A DNA stretch of 64,000 nucleotides from Kribbella solani (GCF_014205295.1 NZ_JACHNF010000001.1:4774001-4838000), one strand, 5' to 3'. Positions 50,789 to 60,226 are shown, counted from the stretch's first letter. A program made the numbers and translations. Notes: a model not told the origin generated them from the letters alone.

Positions 50789-51829
50789 TCAGATGTGGTT
50801 CTGGCGGTACCAGCGTTCGGCGGCGGGGTGCAGGGGGACCGGCATGGTCGCGATGGCGGAGCGGGGGTCCAGTGCGCCGGCCTCGGGGTGCTGGGGGATC
50901 AGGTCGTTCTGGCGGCGGAAGAGGGTGTTGACCGTCCACCACGCCCAGGAGTCGGACAGGTTCGGCTTGGCGATCAGATAGTTCGGTACGGCCAAGGTAG
51001 GCACTGAACTGGCCAGGCCGTACTGCGACGGCGGGATCGACGACACCACGAAACCGCCGAACTTCTCCAGCGCGATCTTCTCCGCCACCGTGCCGATGTC
51101 CAGCAGCCGGAAGCCGGTGGACTTCTGCAGCCCGGCGATCGGCGCGGTCGGTACGCCGCCGCTCCAGATGAACGCGTCGATCCCGGACTTGGACGTACCG
51201 TCCGCCTTGTTCTGCAGGGAGGTGACCGACTGCTCGAGGGTCAGGTTCACCCGGGTCACGTCCACGCCGGCCGCGTCCAGGATCATGTCCGCGACGATCT
51301 GCGTGCCGGACTTCTTCGGGCCGACGCTGACCGTCATCTTCCGGGCCGGGGTGGCCGGGTCCGGGTTCAGGTCCTGCAGGCTCTTCGCCTTGGACGCCAT
51401 CGGTACGACCACGTGCACGTAGTTGTCGTACACCCGGGCCAGCGCGCTGAACTTGAGCCGGTTGCCGCTGAACTGACCGCTGCCCTCGTACGCCGCCAAG
51501 GCCGAGTCCGACGTGCAGAATCCGAGCTCGGCCTTGCCGGTGGCGACGTCGACCAGGTTCTGTACCGAGCCGTTGCTGGGCATCGGCTTCAGCTCCATGC
51601 CGGTCACCTCGCTGACCAGCGTGCTGAGCGCCGCGCCGAACTCGTAGTACACCCCGCCCTTGTTGCCGGTCACGAACGTCGCCGCCTCGGACGGCGCGGG
51701 CTCGTCGGCGCGGCCGCGCGAGCAGCCGGGCAGCAGCAGCGCCGACGCGGCGGCCGCGCCGAGGCCGAACATGCCGCGCCGGGTCAGCCCGGGTTGCCGG
51801 TCAGGGGTCAGCAGGCGGGGGCGATCCAT
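50789..51829 (-). CDS. Second TAXI-family binding lipoprotein (orphan)
   Basis: 346 aa. N-terminal TRRGMFGLG with twin Arg (17-18), hydrophobic segment and lipobox LPGC with Cys36; possibly a Tat-exported lipoprotein. The TAXI pattern is FVTGNKGGVYYEFGAALSTL, SDSALAAYEG, GPKKSGTQIVADMILDAAG and DAFIWSGGVPTAPIAG. No permease gene beside it. It is a paralogue of the TAXI protein at 45.5 kb. It may feed the same permease or serve as a ligand sensor for the kinase. Confidence 0.92.
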   Translation of the reverse strand: MDRPRLLTPDRQPGLTRRGMFGLGAAAASALLLPGCSRGRADEPAPSEAATFVTGNKGGVYYEFGAALSTLVSEVTGMELKPMPSNGSVQNLVDVATGKAELGFCTSDSALAAYEGSGQFSGNRLKFSALARVYDNYVHVVVPMASKAKSLQDLNPDPATPARKMTVSVGPKKSGTQIVADMILDAAGVDVTRVNLTLEQSVTSLQNKADGTSKSGIDAFIWSGGVPTAPIAGLQKSTGFRLLDIGTVAEKIALEKFGGFVVSSIPPSQYGLASSVPTLAVPNYLIAKPNLSDSWAWWTVNTLFRRQNDLIPQHPEAGALDPRSAIATMPVPLHPAAERWYRQNHI

Positions 51830-52009
51830 GCAGACAACCTAGACAACAACCGGGCCGTGGGGTAGCCAGGTCCGCGGCCCGCAACCCAACCGCTACTCAC
51901 AGGCGTGCCGCAAAACTGCGTCTGGACGCATCAGGGGTAGGTGTGACAGCGTTGTCATCCATGCGGCCGAAGGCGGTCGCGGTGAGGACCTTCCCCGGAG
52001 GCTGATTTC

Positions 52010-55000
52010 GTGCACGACGACCGGCAACTCATCGAGGAGCGGCTCAAGCGCGCCCTGCGGGAGCGGCTCCGCCCCGCGATCTACGGCGCGGCGGTCCCGC
52101 TGGACATCGAGGTGTGGCACGCACCCGGTGAGCCGGTGTCCCCCGCCGAGGCGCTCGCCCAGACCTACGAGCCGGCCCAGATCGGCCTGCCGTGGGGCCC
52201 CGCCTGGGGCACCGCCTGGTTCAAGTTCAGCGGCCAGGTACCGGCCGAGTGGGCCGGCCGCGAGATCGAGGCGGTCATCGACCTCGGTTTCAGTGGCGGT
52301 CCCGGGTTCTCCGCGGAGGGCCTGGTGCACACCACCTCCGGCCGGCCGTTGAAGGGCCTGCACCCGCGGCAGACGTACGCGCCGCTGTCGATCCTCGGCC
52401 CGGACGGTACGCCGGCCGCGCCGGGTGACCGGATCGAGTTCTACGTCGAGGGAGCCGCCAACCCCGAGATCCCGCTCGACAACGCGTACGCGAAGGTCGA
52501 CATCGGCGCCAAGCTCGGTGACACCCCGATCTACCAGCTGACCCGCGCCGACCTGGCCGTCTTCAACGCCGAGGTGTGGGACCTGATCCTGGACCTCGAG
52601 GCGCTGGACAGCCTGCAGCACGAACTGTCCGCGCAGGAGCCGCGCCGCCGGGAGATCCTGCGCGCGCTGAGCCGCGCCCTGGACGCGCTGGACTACGAGG
52701 ACGTCGCCGGTACGGCCGCGGACGCCCGCGCCCAGCTGACCGACGTACTCAGCCGGCCGGCGCACGCGAGCGCGCACCAGCTGTCCGCGGTCGGGCACGC
52801 GCACATCGACTCCGCCTGGCTGTGGCCGCTCCGCGAGACCCGCCGCAAGGTGGCGCGGACGGTGTCCAACGTCGCGACGCTGGCCGAGGAGTACCCGGAG
52901 CTGGTCTTCGCGTTCTCGCAGGCGCAGCAGCACGCGTGGGTGAAGGACAACTACCCGGAGGTGTGGGAGCGGCTGAAGAAGGCCGTTGCCGAAGGCACCA
53001 TCGTCCCGGTGGGCGGCATGTGGGTGGAGTCGGACACCAACCTGCCCGGCAGCGAGGCGCTGGCCCGGCAGTTCGTCCACGGCAAGAAGTTCTTCCTGGA
53101 CGAGTACGGGATCGACACCCAGGAGGTGTGGCTGCCGGACTCGTTCGGCTACACCGCCGCGCTGCCGCAGCTGGTGAAGCTGTCCGGCTCGAAGTGGTTC
53201 CTGACCCAGAAGATCTCCTGGAACAAGGAGAACCGGTTCCCGCACCACACCTTCTGGTGGGAGGGCCTGGACGGTACGCGGGTGTTCACGCACTTCCCGC
53301 CGATCGACACGTACAACTCCGACCTGTCCGGCCGGGAGCTCGCGCACGCGCAGCGCAACTTCGCCGAGAACGGCGCCGCGACCCGCTCGCTGGTCCCGTT
53401 CGGGTACGGCGACGGTGGTGGCGGCCCGACCCGTGAGTTCGTCGCGACCGCGCGCCGGGTGAAGGACCTGGAGTCCTCGCCGAAGGTGACGATCGAGTCC
53501 CCGACCGAGTTCTTCAGCGCCGCCGAGGAGGAGTACTCCGAGCACGCGCCGGTCTGGTCCGGTGAGCTGTACCTGGAGATCCACCGCGCCACGTACACCT
53601 CGCAGGCCAAGACCAAGCAGGGCAACCGGCGTACGGAGCACCTGCTCCGTGAGGCCGAGTTGTGGAGCACGGCGGCTGTGGTCGCGGGCAAGCTCGACAC
53701 GTACCCGTACGCGGATCTGGACCGGCTGTGGAAGGTGGCGCTGCTGCACCAGTTCCACGACATCCTGCCCGGTTCGTCGATCTCCTGGGTGCACCGTGAG
53801 GCCGAGGCGACGTACGCGCGGGTCGCCGACGAGCTGAACGCGATCATCGCCAAGGCGCAGCAGGCGCTCGCGGGTGCTGGTGACGCTCAGATCGTGTTCA
53901 ACGCGGCGCCGCACTCCCGCGGCGGCGTGGCCGGGCTGGGCGCGGGCGTCGCGGCCGGCGAAGGCCAGTCGGTCACGGTCGACAACGGCGTCATCGACAA
54001 CGGCCGCATCCGGGTCACCATCGACGAGCGCGGTCTGATCACCTCCCTGTACGACGTGGAGGCCGACCGCGAGGTGATCGCGCCGGGTACGACGGGCAAC
54101 CTGCTGCAACTGCACGTCGACACCCCGAACCACTGGGATGCCTGGGACGTCGACTCGTTCTACAAGAACAACGTCCGCGACGTGACCGAGCTCGACAGCC
54201 TCGACTTCAGCGTGGTCGACGGGGTGGCGACCGTGGTGGTGAAACGGTCGTTCAACCGGTCGACGGTGACGCAGACGCTGCGGGTACGCCCGGGCGCGAA
54301 GCGGGTCGACATCGAGACCGAGATGGACTGGCACGAGTCGGAGAAGTTCCTGAAGGCCGCGTACCCGGTGGACGTGCACGCGGACCGGTCGGCGTCCGAG
54401 ACGCAGTTCGGGCACATCTTCCGGCCGACGCACCAGAACACCTCGTGGGACGCGGCCAAGTTCGAGATCGCGGCGCACCGCTGGGTCCACGTCGGCGAGG
54501 CCGGGTACGGCGTCGCGGTCGTCAACGACTCGACGTACGGCCACGACATCAACCGGACCGCCCGGGAGGACGGTGGCACGACGACCACCATCCGTACGTC
54601 GCTGATCCGCGCGCCGCGGTTCCCCGACCCGTTGACCGACCAGGGCGTACACACGGTGAACCACGCGCTGGTGGTCGGCGCCGGTATCCCGGAGGCGATC
54701 GAGGAGGGTTACCGGATCAACCTGCCGGAGCGGGTCGTGACCGGTACCGACGGGGTCGAGCCGATCGTTGCCGTTGACAACGGCAACGTGATCGTGGAGG
54801 CGGTCAAGCTGGCCGACGACGAGTCCGGCGACGTGATCGTCCGGCTGTACGAGTCGGCCGGTGGCCGGGCCCGGGCGACGGTCACGCCGTCGTTCGCGGC
54901 CGCGTCGGTGACCGAGGTCGACCTGCTCGAGCGCCGGCTGGCGGACCGGGACCTGAACGACAACGGAGTCTCCTTCGAGCTCCGCCCGTTCCAGATCCTG

Positions 55001-55024
55001 ACCCTGCGCTTCAAGCGGTCCTGA
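52010..55024 (+). CDS. Alpha-mannosidase, glycoside hydrolase family 38
   Basis: 1004 aa. N-terminal domain, then the GH38 catalytic domain with the zinc motif GHAHIDSAWLWP (His263-His265-Asp267) and the nucleophile Asp377 in LPDSFGYTAALPQL, plus HQFHDILPGSSI. The C-terminal part is the beta-sandwich of Alpha-mann_mid/Glyco_hydro_38C. Cytoplasmic (no signal) and single-gene, resembling bacterial GH38 enzymes of the MAN2C1 type. Start GTG 52010 with GGAGG. A clear terminator follows. Confidence 0.96.
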   Translation: MHDDRQLIEERLKRALRERLRPAIYGAAVPLDIEVWHAPGEPVSPAEALAQTYEPAQIGLPWGPAWGTAWFKFSGQVPAEWAGREIEAVIDLGFSGGPGFSAEGLVHTTSGRPLKGLHPRQTYAPLSILGPDGTPAAPGDRIEFYVEGAANPEIPLDNAYAKVDIGAKLGDTPIYQLTRADLAVFNAEVWDLILDLEALDSLQHELSAQEPRRREILRALSRALDALDYEDVAGTAADARAQLTDVLSRPAHASAHQLSAVGHAHIDSAWLWPLRETRRKVARTVSNVATLAEEYPELVFAFSQAQQHAWVKDNYPEVWERLKKAVAEGTIVPVGGMWVESDTNLPGSEALARQFVHGKKFFLDEYGIDTQEVWLPDSFGYTAALPQLVKLSGSKWFLTQKISWNKENRFPHHTFWWEGLDGTRVFTHFPPIDTYNSDLSGRELAHAQRNFAENGAATRSLVPFGYGDGGGGPTREFVATARRVKDLESSPKVTIESPTEFFSAAEEEYSEHAPVWSGELYLEIHRATYTSQAKTKQGNRRTEHLLREAELWSTAAVVAGKLDTYPYADLDRLWKVALLHQFHDILPGSSISWVHREAEATYARVADELNAIIAKAQQALAGAGDAQIVFNAAPHSRGGVAGLGAGVAAGEGQSVTVDNGVIDNGRIRVTIDERGLITSLYDVEADREVIAPGTTGNLLQLHVDTPNHWDAWDVDSFYKNNVRDVTELDSLDFSVVDGVATVVVKRSFNRSTVTQTLRVRPGAKRVDIETEMDWHESEKFLKAAYPVDVHADRSASETQFGHIFRPTHQNTSWDAAKFEIAAHRWVHVGEAGYGVAVVNDSTYGHDINRTAREDGGTTTTIRTSLIRAPRFPDPLTDQGVHTVNHALVVGAGIPEAIEEGYRINLPERVVTGTDGVEPIVAVDNGNVIVEAVKLADDESGDVIVRLYESAGGRARATVTPSFAAASVTEVDLLERRLADRDLNDNGVSFELRPFQILTLRFKRS

Positions 55025-55032
55025 CACGCCGG

Positions 55033-55076
55033 ACGGGGACCTTCGCCCAAGCCGCCGCTTGGGTGAAGGTCCCCGT
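55033..55076 (+). terminator. Terminator of the alpha-mannosidase gene
   Basis: 18-bp stem with one G-T pair (ACGGGGACCTTCGCCCAA pairing with 55059-55076) and an 8-nt loop, followed by TCGTTGTT. It starts 9 nt after the stop. Confidence 0.9.
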
Positions 55077-55118
55077 TCGTTGTTCGCGCGTTCATCCGGC
55101 TGACGTAGCGTGCAAAGT

Positions 55119-56465
55119 ATGGCTCCGACACCGCTGCTCGGTTCCCGGACGCTCGATCGGCAGACGGCGCGTACGCTGCCGCCCGGTCCCAAGCTGCCCA
55201 CGCTCGCCCAGACGTTCCTGTTCGCCAGTCACCGGCGGACGTTCTTCCCGCGGATGCTGGCGAAGTACGGCGACGTGTTCACGATCCGGCTGGTGCCGTC
55301 CAGCCGGGTCTGTGTCGTACTCAGCCGGCCGGATCACATCCGCGAGGTGTTCGGCGGCTCGCCCGCGGTGATGCACGCCGGCGAAGGAAACACCGTGCTG
55401 GAGCCGATCATGGGCTCGCATTCCCTGCTGCTGCTCGACGACGATGACCACGTCCGGATGCGTAAACAGTTGATGCCCGCGTTCTCCGGAGCAGCACTGC
55501 GCGGGTACGCCGGGATGGTGCACGAACTGGCCCGGGCCGAGGTGGCGAAATGGCCGATCGGGGAAACCTTCAAGGTGCATCAGCGGATGCGGAACCTGAC
55601 CCTGGAGATCATCCTGCAGGTGATCTTCGGCGTCACCGACACCGACCGGTTGAAAACGTTGCGGCCGCTGCTGGACAAGATCGTGTCCGTGTCGCCGGTG
55701 ATCATGCTCGGCGCGTTCTACCCCGCGCTGCTCCGGGTTCGGCCGTGGAAGAGCTACCTCGACACCCAGCGCGCCGTCGACGCCATCTTGTCCGACGAGA
55801 TCGCCAAGCGCCGTGAGACGTTCGCGGGCCGCACCGACGTACTCTCGCGACTGCTTGCCGCAGGCAACTGGTCGGACCAGGAACTGCGGGACCAACTGGT
55901 CACGCTGCTGCTCGCCGGGCACGAGACGACCGCGACCGCGATGGCGTGGGCGTTCCACGAGCTGGCGCGACGGCCGGACGAGCTCGCCTTCGGGCAGCGG
56001 GCAGCGGACACCGGAGCGGACGACGAGCTGGAAGCGATCGTCAAGGAGGCGTTGCGGCTGCACCCGGTGGTGTACCAGGTCGGCCGGCGCGTTACCGAAA
56101 CCACCGACCTGGCCGGCTACCGGCTCCCCCGCGGTACGACGATTATGGCCGCGATCGGCCTGGTCCACCGCGACGCCGAGCATTTCCCGGCACCACGGGA
56201 CTTCCGCCCGCAACGCTTCCTGTCCGACGACCCGCCGGCGCCGGGTACCTGGATCCCCTTCGGCGGTGGCGCCCGCCGCTGCATCGGCGCCGGCTTCTCG
56301 CTGATGGAAGGCACCGAGATCCTCCGCGCGGCCCTCGCGGCGTACGACTTCCACGCCCCACACCCGGCCCCAGAACCCGCCCAGGCCAAGAACGTCACCC
56401 TGGTCCCCCGGCGCGGAGCCCAAGTGACCGTCACCCCACGCCGCCCCCACCCATCCGCCATTTGA
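55119..56465 (+). CDS. Cytochrome P450
   Basis: 448 aa from ATG 55119 (GTG 55110 also open). Complete P450 motifs: I-helix LLLAGHETTATAMAW, K-helix EALRLHP (ExxR), and the heme loop FGGGARRCIGAGFS with ligand Cys388. The N-terminal PPGPKLP is the proline-rich start, and no membrane anchor is present. No ferredoxin or reductase is adjacent, so electrons come from elsewhere. A TAGCGT (55106-55111) 7 nt upstream suggests a leaderless mRNA. Its stop is inside a palindrome. Confidence 0.95.
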   Translation: MAPTPLLGSRTLDRQTARTLPPGPKLPTLAQTFLFASHRRTFFPRMLAKYGDVFTIRLVPSSRVCVVLSRPDHIREVFGGSPAVMHAGEGNTVLEPIMGSHSLLLLDDDDHVRMRKQLMPAFSGAALRGYAGMVHELARAEVAKWPIGETFKVHQRMRNLTLEIILQVIFGVTDTDRLKTLRPLLDKIVSVSPVIMLGAFYPALLRVRPWKSYLDTQRAVDAILSDEIAKRRETFAGRTDVLSRLLAAGNWSDQELRDQLVTLLLAGHETTATAMAWAFHELARRPDELAFGQRAADTGADDELEAIVKEALRLHPVVYQVGRRVTETTDLAGYRLPRGTTIMAAIGLVHRDAEHFPAPRDFRPQRFLSDDPPAPGTWIPFGGGARRCIGAGFSLMEGTEILRAALAAYDFHAPHPAPEPAQAKNVTLVPRRGAQVTVTPRRPHPSAI

Positions 56466-56540
56466 GGGGTTCACCCCTCAAATGGCCCCTTCACACCCCG
56501 TACACCGGAGGTGAAGGGACAAGATCAGAGGTTCACCTCT
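56460..56540. terminator. Cluster of three hairpins between the P450 and DUF5709 genes
   Basis: ATTTGAGGGG-TTCA-CCCCTCAAAT (56460-56483), CCCTTCAC / GTGAAGGG (56487-56494 with 56511-56518) and AGAGG-TTCA-CCTCT (56527-56540). The first and third share the TTCACC...CTCAAATGG sequence, so they look like a duplicated element. The first contains the P450 stop. Convergent terminators are the likely role. Confidence 0.75.
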
Positions 56541-56572
56541 CAAATGGAACAGCGCAAAACGGAGGGGGTAGG

Positions 56573-57019
56573 TCAGTTCTCGTCGTCGTTCAGTTCGTAG
56601 GTCTCGTCGTCGTTCACGACATGGACGGCCGCTTCTTCGGCGCCGGCCGCGGCGCCGTCGATGCCGACGTCCTCGGCGTAGAGCTCGCTGTCCTCGTCGC
56701 TGTGTGAACCCTCGTCCGGCGCGACCAGGCGGCCGGAGCGTTCGGTGCCGACCTCCGGGCCGCCGACGGCTTCACCGTCCTCCGCGTACGGGTCGACGTC
56801 GGGGTTCTCCTGGGCGATCCGCTGGTCCAGCGACTCGCCCTGGAGTGCCTCGTCGGCGGTGGTGCCGAAGCCTTCACCGGCGGACCACTTCTCCGGTGGC
56901 GAGTAGCCCTCGTCGAGCAGGTCGTCGACGCCCCGGTCGTCGAGAGTGTCGCCGGGCTGCAACTGGTCCTCGTCGTCGACCGAGTAGCTGCCGTAGTCCT
57001 CACGGTTGTCGTCGCTCAT
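56573..57019 (-). CDS. Acidic DUF5709-family protein
   Basis: 148 aa from ATG 57019 (AGGTGG upstream); an in-frame extension to 57055 is unlikely. Strongly acidic and without membrane segments. DUF5709 pattern: DQLQPGDTLDDRGVDDLLDEGYSPPEKW, DEALQGESLDQRIAQENPD and RSGRLVAPDEG. Common in actinobacteria, function unknown. Divergent start 57 bp from the FUSC-like gene. Confidence 0.88.
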   Translation of the reverse strand: MSDDNREDYGSYSVDDEDQLQPGDTLDDRGVDDLLDEGYSPPEKWSAGEGFGTTADEALQGESLDQRIAQENPDVDPYAEDGEAVGGPEVGTERSGRLVAPDEGSHSDEDSELYAEDVGIDGAAAGAEEAAVHVVNDDETYELNDDEN

Positions 57020-57075
57020 GGTGCCACCTTGGCGCGTCGCGAGCCGTGGAATCAAGCACGACGCAGAATGGGGCC

Positions 57076-58230
57076 GTGGATCCGGTCAGGCTGACGTTGG
57101 ACCAGTTGCGGGAACTGCGGGACGACATCGCCCCGCAGGCCGCCCGGCGGTCACGTGCCTCGATCCGGAAACGGGTGAACCGCTGGCGGGACCGGTCGTT
57201 CTTCATCGCCCAGTGCGCGCTCGCCGCCGGCATCGCGTGGGCGCTGGCCCGGTACGCGCTCGGTCACAAGCAGCCGTTCTTCGCGCCGGTGGCCGCGATG
57301 GTCTGCCTCGGGTTCAGCTTCGGACAGCGGTTGCGCCGGGTCGCCGAGGTGATGGTCGGTGTCGCGGTCGGGGTCGGCGTCGGCGACCTGTTCGTCCGCG
57401 TCTTCGGTACCGGCCTCGTGCAGATCGTCTTCGTGATCGCGCTCGCGATGAGCGTCGCGGTGCTGCTCGGCGCGGGCAATCTGATGACCACCCAGGCCGG
57501 TGTCCAGGCAGCCATCGTGACCACGCTGCTGCCGAATCCGTCCGCCGGTTTCAGCCGCTGGCTGGACGCGGTGCTCGGCGGCCTGGTCGCGCTCGCCGCC
57601 GCCACGATCGCCCCGGCGGCGGCGATCAGACGCCCGCGGCAGCAGGCCACGGGCGTACTGAACGAACTGGCCGAGATCCTGGTCGAGACCGCCGACGGAC
57701 TGCGTGCCCGCGACGAGGAGGCGCTCACGGACGCGCTCCGCCGCGCCCGCGCGAGCGAGTCACGGCTGGACGACCTGCGCAGTGCCGCGGCCGAGGGAGT
57801 CGCCGTCGTCCGGTTGTCCCCGTTCCGCCGCCGGCATCGCGGCCGGGTGCAGGAGATCGCGGACCTGGTCGTACCGCTGGACCGCGCGATCCGGAACATC
57901 CGCGTCCTCGTACGCCGGTGTGCCGTCTCGGTCTGGCGGGACGAGGCGATGCCGACCGAGTACCCGATGCTGTTCGAGCGCCTCGCCGACGGTACGCGGC
58001 TGATCGGCGAATCCCTGTTCGAGCCCGCCGCCGACGTGGCCGCGCAGCGTGTACTCGGCGAGCTCGGCCGGCGTACGGCGGAGCTGCCCCTGCCGAGCGG
58101 ACTGTCCGCGGTCGTGGTGCTCGGCCAGCTCCGGTCCACGATCGTCGACCTGCTCGAGTTGTCCGGCACGCCGTACGAGCAGGCTCGCGAACTGGTCCCG
58201 CTCCGGCCGGACGGGCTCGACGAGAAGTAG
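57076..58230 (+). CDS. FUSC-like membrane protein
   Basis: 384 aa from GTG 57076. N-terminal soluble helix, then about six hydrophobic segments (about 41-58, 62-80, 88-105, 118-140, 145-165, 170-190) with KQPFFAPVAAMVCLGFSFGQRLRR, the FUSC/aromatic-acid-exporter pattern, and a C-terminal cytoplasmic helical domain with GVLNELAEILVETADGL. Perhaps an efflux component. Closely followed by a small frame and a strong terminator. Confidence 0.87.
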   Translation: MDPVRLTLDQLRELRDDIAPQAARRSRASIRKRVNRWRDRSFFIAQCALAAGIAWALARYALGHKQPFFAPVAAMVCLGFSFGQRLRRVAEVMVGVAVGVGVGDLFVRVFGTGLVQIVFVIALAMSVAVLLGAGNLMTTQAGVQAAIVTTLLPNPSAGFSRWLDAVLGGLVALAAATIAPAAAIRRPRQQATGVLNELAEILVETADGLRARDEEALTDALRRARASESRLDDLRSAAAEGVAVVRLSPFRRRHRGRVQEIADLVVPLDRAIRNIRVLVRRCAVSVWRDEAMPTEYPMLFERLADGTRLIGESLFEPAADVAAQRVLGELGRRTAELPLPSGLSAVVVLGQLRSTIVDLLELSGTPYEQARELVPLRPDGLDEK

Positions 58231-58412
58231 TGACTCAGGTCACATTCCGGATTCCCGTCATACCTGGCCGACTGCCGCGTCTCACCGGCATGACGATCCA
58301 CCGACTGATGAGCACGATGGCCACCGAGCAGGTTCGCCGGCTCGAGGACCTCCTCGCCATCGAGGCCCCGATGACCACCGACGACCGGACCGACGCCGCC
58401 GCCGAGCAGTAA
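58230..58412 (+). CDS. Possible small protein after the FUSC-like gene
   Basis: 60 aa from GTG 58230 (TAGTG overlap with the stop above), or 40 aa from ATG 58290. It ends in an Asp/Ala-rich tail (TTDDRTDAAAEQ) and has a helical middle (ATEQVRRLEDLLAIEAP). Plausible codon use and coupling; no homologue recognised. Low confidence. Confidence 0.4.
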   Translation: MTQVTFRIPVIPGRLPRLTGMTIHRLMSTMATEQVRRLEDLLAIEAPMTTDDRTDAAAEQ

Positions 58413-58570
58413 CAGGCGCCAGCCGGACGAACGAACCCGGGTGGCGCACCCGGACGGTCTCGCCCACCGAGCCAGACCGCACGGAAGTCGCACACCGAAC
58501 GCAGAGGCGCCCAGTGCGAAGCGCCCCCGGATTCGTTACCGGCGTACCGCCACGGAGGTGCGCCGACCCA

Positions 58571-58635
58571 CCACCCGCCGACCGTCCTGACGCCGCTTGC
58601 GCGAGGCTCAGGCCGGTCGGCGGGTGGTTTTATTT
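58571..58635 (+). terminator. Rho-independent terminator for the FUSC-like operon
   Basis: Perfect 14-bp stem CCACCCGCCGACCG / CGGTCGGCGGGTGG (58571-58584, 58614-58627) directly followed by TTTTATTT, a U-tract rare in this genome. The last bases overlap the stop of the convergent OsmC gene. Confidence 0.93.
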
Positions 58636-59079
58636 GCCAGTAGCAACAGTGATCTCGGTGCTCACCGAGTTCGCGATGAAACACTCCTGGTGGGCCAGGT
58701 GATGGATCCGCTCGATCGTCGCGGCGTCCGGCTCGGTACCGCCCCAGCCGATCTCCGGGTGCAGGGTCACTTCGGTGATCGCCAGCCGGCCGGCCGCGTT
58801 CTTCGCCATCACGCCGACCGCGTGGTCGTCGTACGAGTCGACCACCAGCCGCTTCCGGGCCGCGATCGCCAGAAAGGTGAGCATGTGGCAGGACGACAGC
58901 GCCGCCACGAACGCCTCCTCCGGATCGACCGGACCCGGATTCCCGCGGTACGCGGGGTTGGCCGAGCCGGGCACCGTGACGCCGCCGTCGAAGCGCCACT
59001 CGTGGTCGCGGTCGTAGTTCTCGTACGTGAACTCGTGCTCGCCGCGGCTCCAGCTGACGTCAACCACATGCTCCGACAT
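58630..59079 (-). CDS. OsmC-family peroxide/thiol protein
   Basis: 149 aa with the paired cysteines of OsmC/Ohr: Cys64 in LSSCHMLTFL and Cys133 in HQECFIANSV. NPGPVDPEEAFVAAL precedes the first. OsmC reduces organic hydroperoxides with its Cys pair. The ATG is preceded by GGAGGG, which lies over the end of the PI-PLC gene 4 bp away, so the two are co-transcribed. Confidence 0.92.
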   Translation of the reverse strand: MSEHVVDVSWSRGEHEFTYENYDRDHEWRFDGGVTVPGSANPAYRGNPGPVDPEEAFVAALSSCHMLTFLAIAARKRLVVDSYDDHAVGVMAKNAAGRLAITEVTLHPEIGWGGTEPDAATIERIHHLAHQECFIANSVSTEITVATGK

Positions 59080-59083
59080 CGGA

Positions 59084-60226
59084 TCATCCCTCCGAAACAG
59101 CCGCCTTCGCGGACGTTGTCACCGGGTTGGAGCGTACCGGCGTGTGCCCAGGCAGCTTGGCAACGTAGTCACTGTCGTACCGAGCCGCCATGCCCGCGAC
59201 CGGGAAGTCGGTGGTCACGAACTGGGCGCCACTGGCCAAGGCGATCCCGAGCCGGGTGTAGTCCTTGTCCCGGATCGTCGACATCGGTTCGTCCGAACGG
59301 GTCCGGACCAGGTACCCCTTCTTCACCAGGCGCTGGATCTCGGCCTGGTTCGTACCGCGCGGATCGTTCACCTGGGTGATCGCCGCGTCCGGCGCGCCCT
59401 CCGGACCGCGAGTGAAGACCGCGCGCCCTTCCAGGCTCGGCCGGCCGGCCGTGTACGTGTCCCGGATCGCGCCCGGCCCACCGTTGTCGAAGTAGAACAT
59501 CACCTGACCGCGGGCCTGCTTCAGCGTCGGCCAGCCCTTGGTCAGTACGGACTGCTCAAGGGTGAGGCCGGGCTTGCGTACGTCGTCGGGTGTCAGGATC
59601 TCGTCCTCGGCGAACACCGACCGGATCTCGGTGTCGACGCTGTCGAGGTTCGCGGCGTCCCACGGCGGCGCCTTCACCCCACCGGCGGCGACCACGTTCG
59701 GGTCGGACTGCTTGAGTTCGAGGTTGATCGCGATCGGTACGTGCGACGGGTGCGCGTCCGACCAGGTCTTCACCTGCTGCAGGCACAGTACGAAGGTGTC
59801 GCAGGTCGTGTTGTAGTCGAAGTCCGGAATGTGCAGGACCTTGATCCCCGGCTTCGCCATCGCCGGATCGGTCAGCGGTCCCTGCCCGGTCAGCTTCCGG
59901 ATCAGTGGGTACGTGTACAGGCCACCCTGTGGATCGGGCAGCAGGTCGAGCTCGAGTGCCCGGACGTTCTGGTCCTCGAGCTGCTGCCCGATCGGCGCGT
60001 GCGAGTACCAGAGGTCCACCGAGCCGGGGTTCTGCTGCTGCTGGACCTTCTGCTCCGCCGGGCTGAGCTCGCGATGGTACGAGTTGTGCGCGCCGACGAC
60101 CTGCAGCTGGTTGAGCCGTAAAGCAGACCCGGCGGGCTGCGAGTCGTGCCGGGTACCGATCGCGGTCCCCGAGGCGGCGACCGCGGCGGAAACCAGGCCG
60201 GCGACGAGCGTCTTACTGAAGCGCAT
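59084..60226 (-). CDS. Secreted Ca2+-dependent phosphatidylinositol-specific phospholipase C-type protein
   Basis: 380 aa from ATG 60226. Signal peptide 1-24 (VAGLVSAAVAASGTAIG). The catalytic barrel has GAHNSYH (45-51; His47), LELDLLPDPQG, then INLELKQ and YDSDYVAKLPG near the end. This matches the Pfam PI-PLC-C1 / Streptomyces Ca-dependent PI-PLC group. It cleaves phosphatidylinositol-type lipids outside the cell. Two Cys (CDTFVLC) may form a disulfide. Divergent from a TetR gene by 82 bp. Confidence 0.88.
   Translation of the reverse strand: MRFSKTLVAGLVSAAVAASGTAIGTRHDSQPAGSALRLNQLQVVGAHNSYHRELSPAEQKVQQQQNPGSVDLWYSHAPIGQQLEDQNVRALELDLLPDPQGGLYTYPLIRKLTGQGPLTDPAMAKPGIKVLHIPDFDYNTTCDTFVLCLQQVKTWSDAHPSHVPIAINLELKQSDPNVVAAGGVKAPPWDAANLDSVDTEIRSVFAEDEILTPDDVRKPGLTLEQSVLTKGWPTLKQARGQVMFYFDNGGPGAIRDTYTAGRPSLEGRAVFTRGPEGAPDAAITQVNDPRGTNQAEIQRLVKKGYLVRTRSDEPMSTIRDKDYTRLGIALASGAQFVTTDFPVAGMAARYDSDYVAKLPGHTPVRSNPVTTSAKAAVSEG

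Noticed and set aside
51893..55201. 1102-codon open frame on the minus strand
   Set aside because: Fully antisense to the GH38 alpha-mannosidase, which has all catalytic motifs. Its composition (Arg/Val/Leu/Gly/His repeats) is that of a high-GC shadow.
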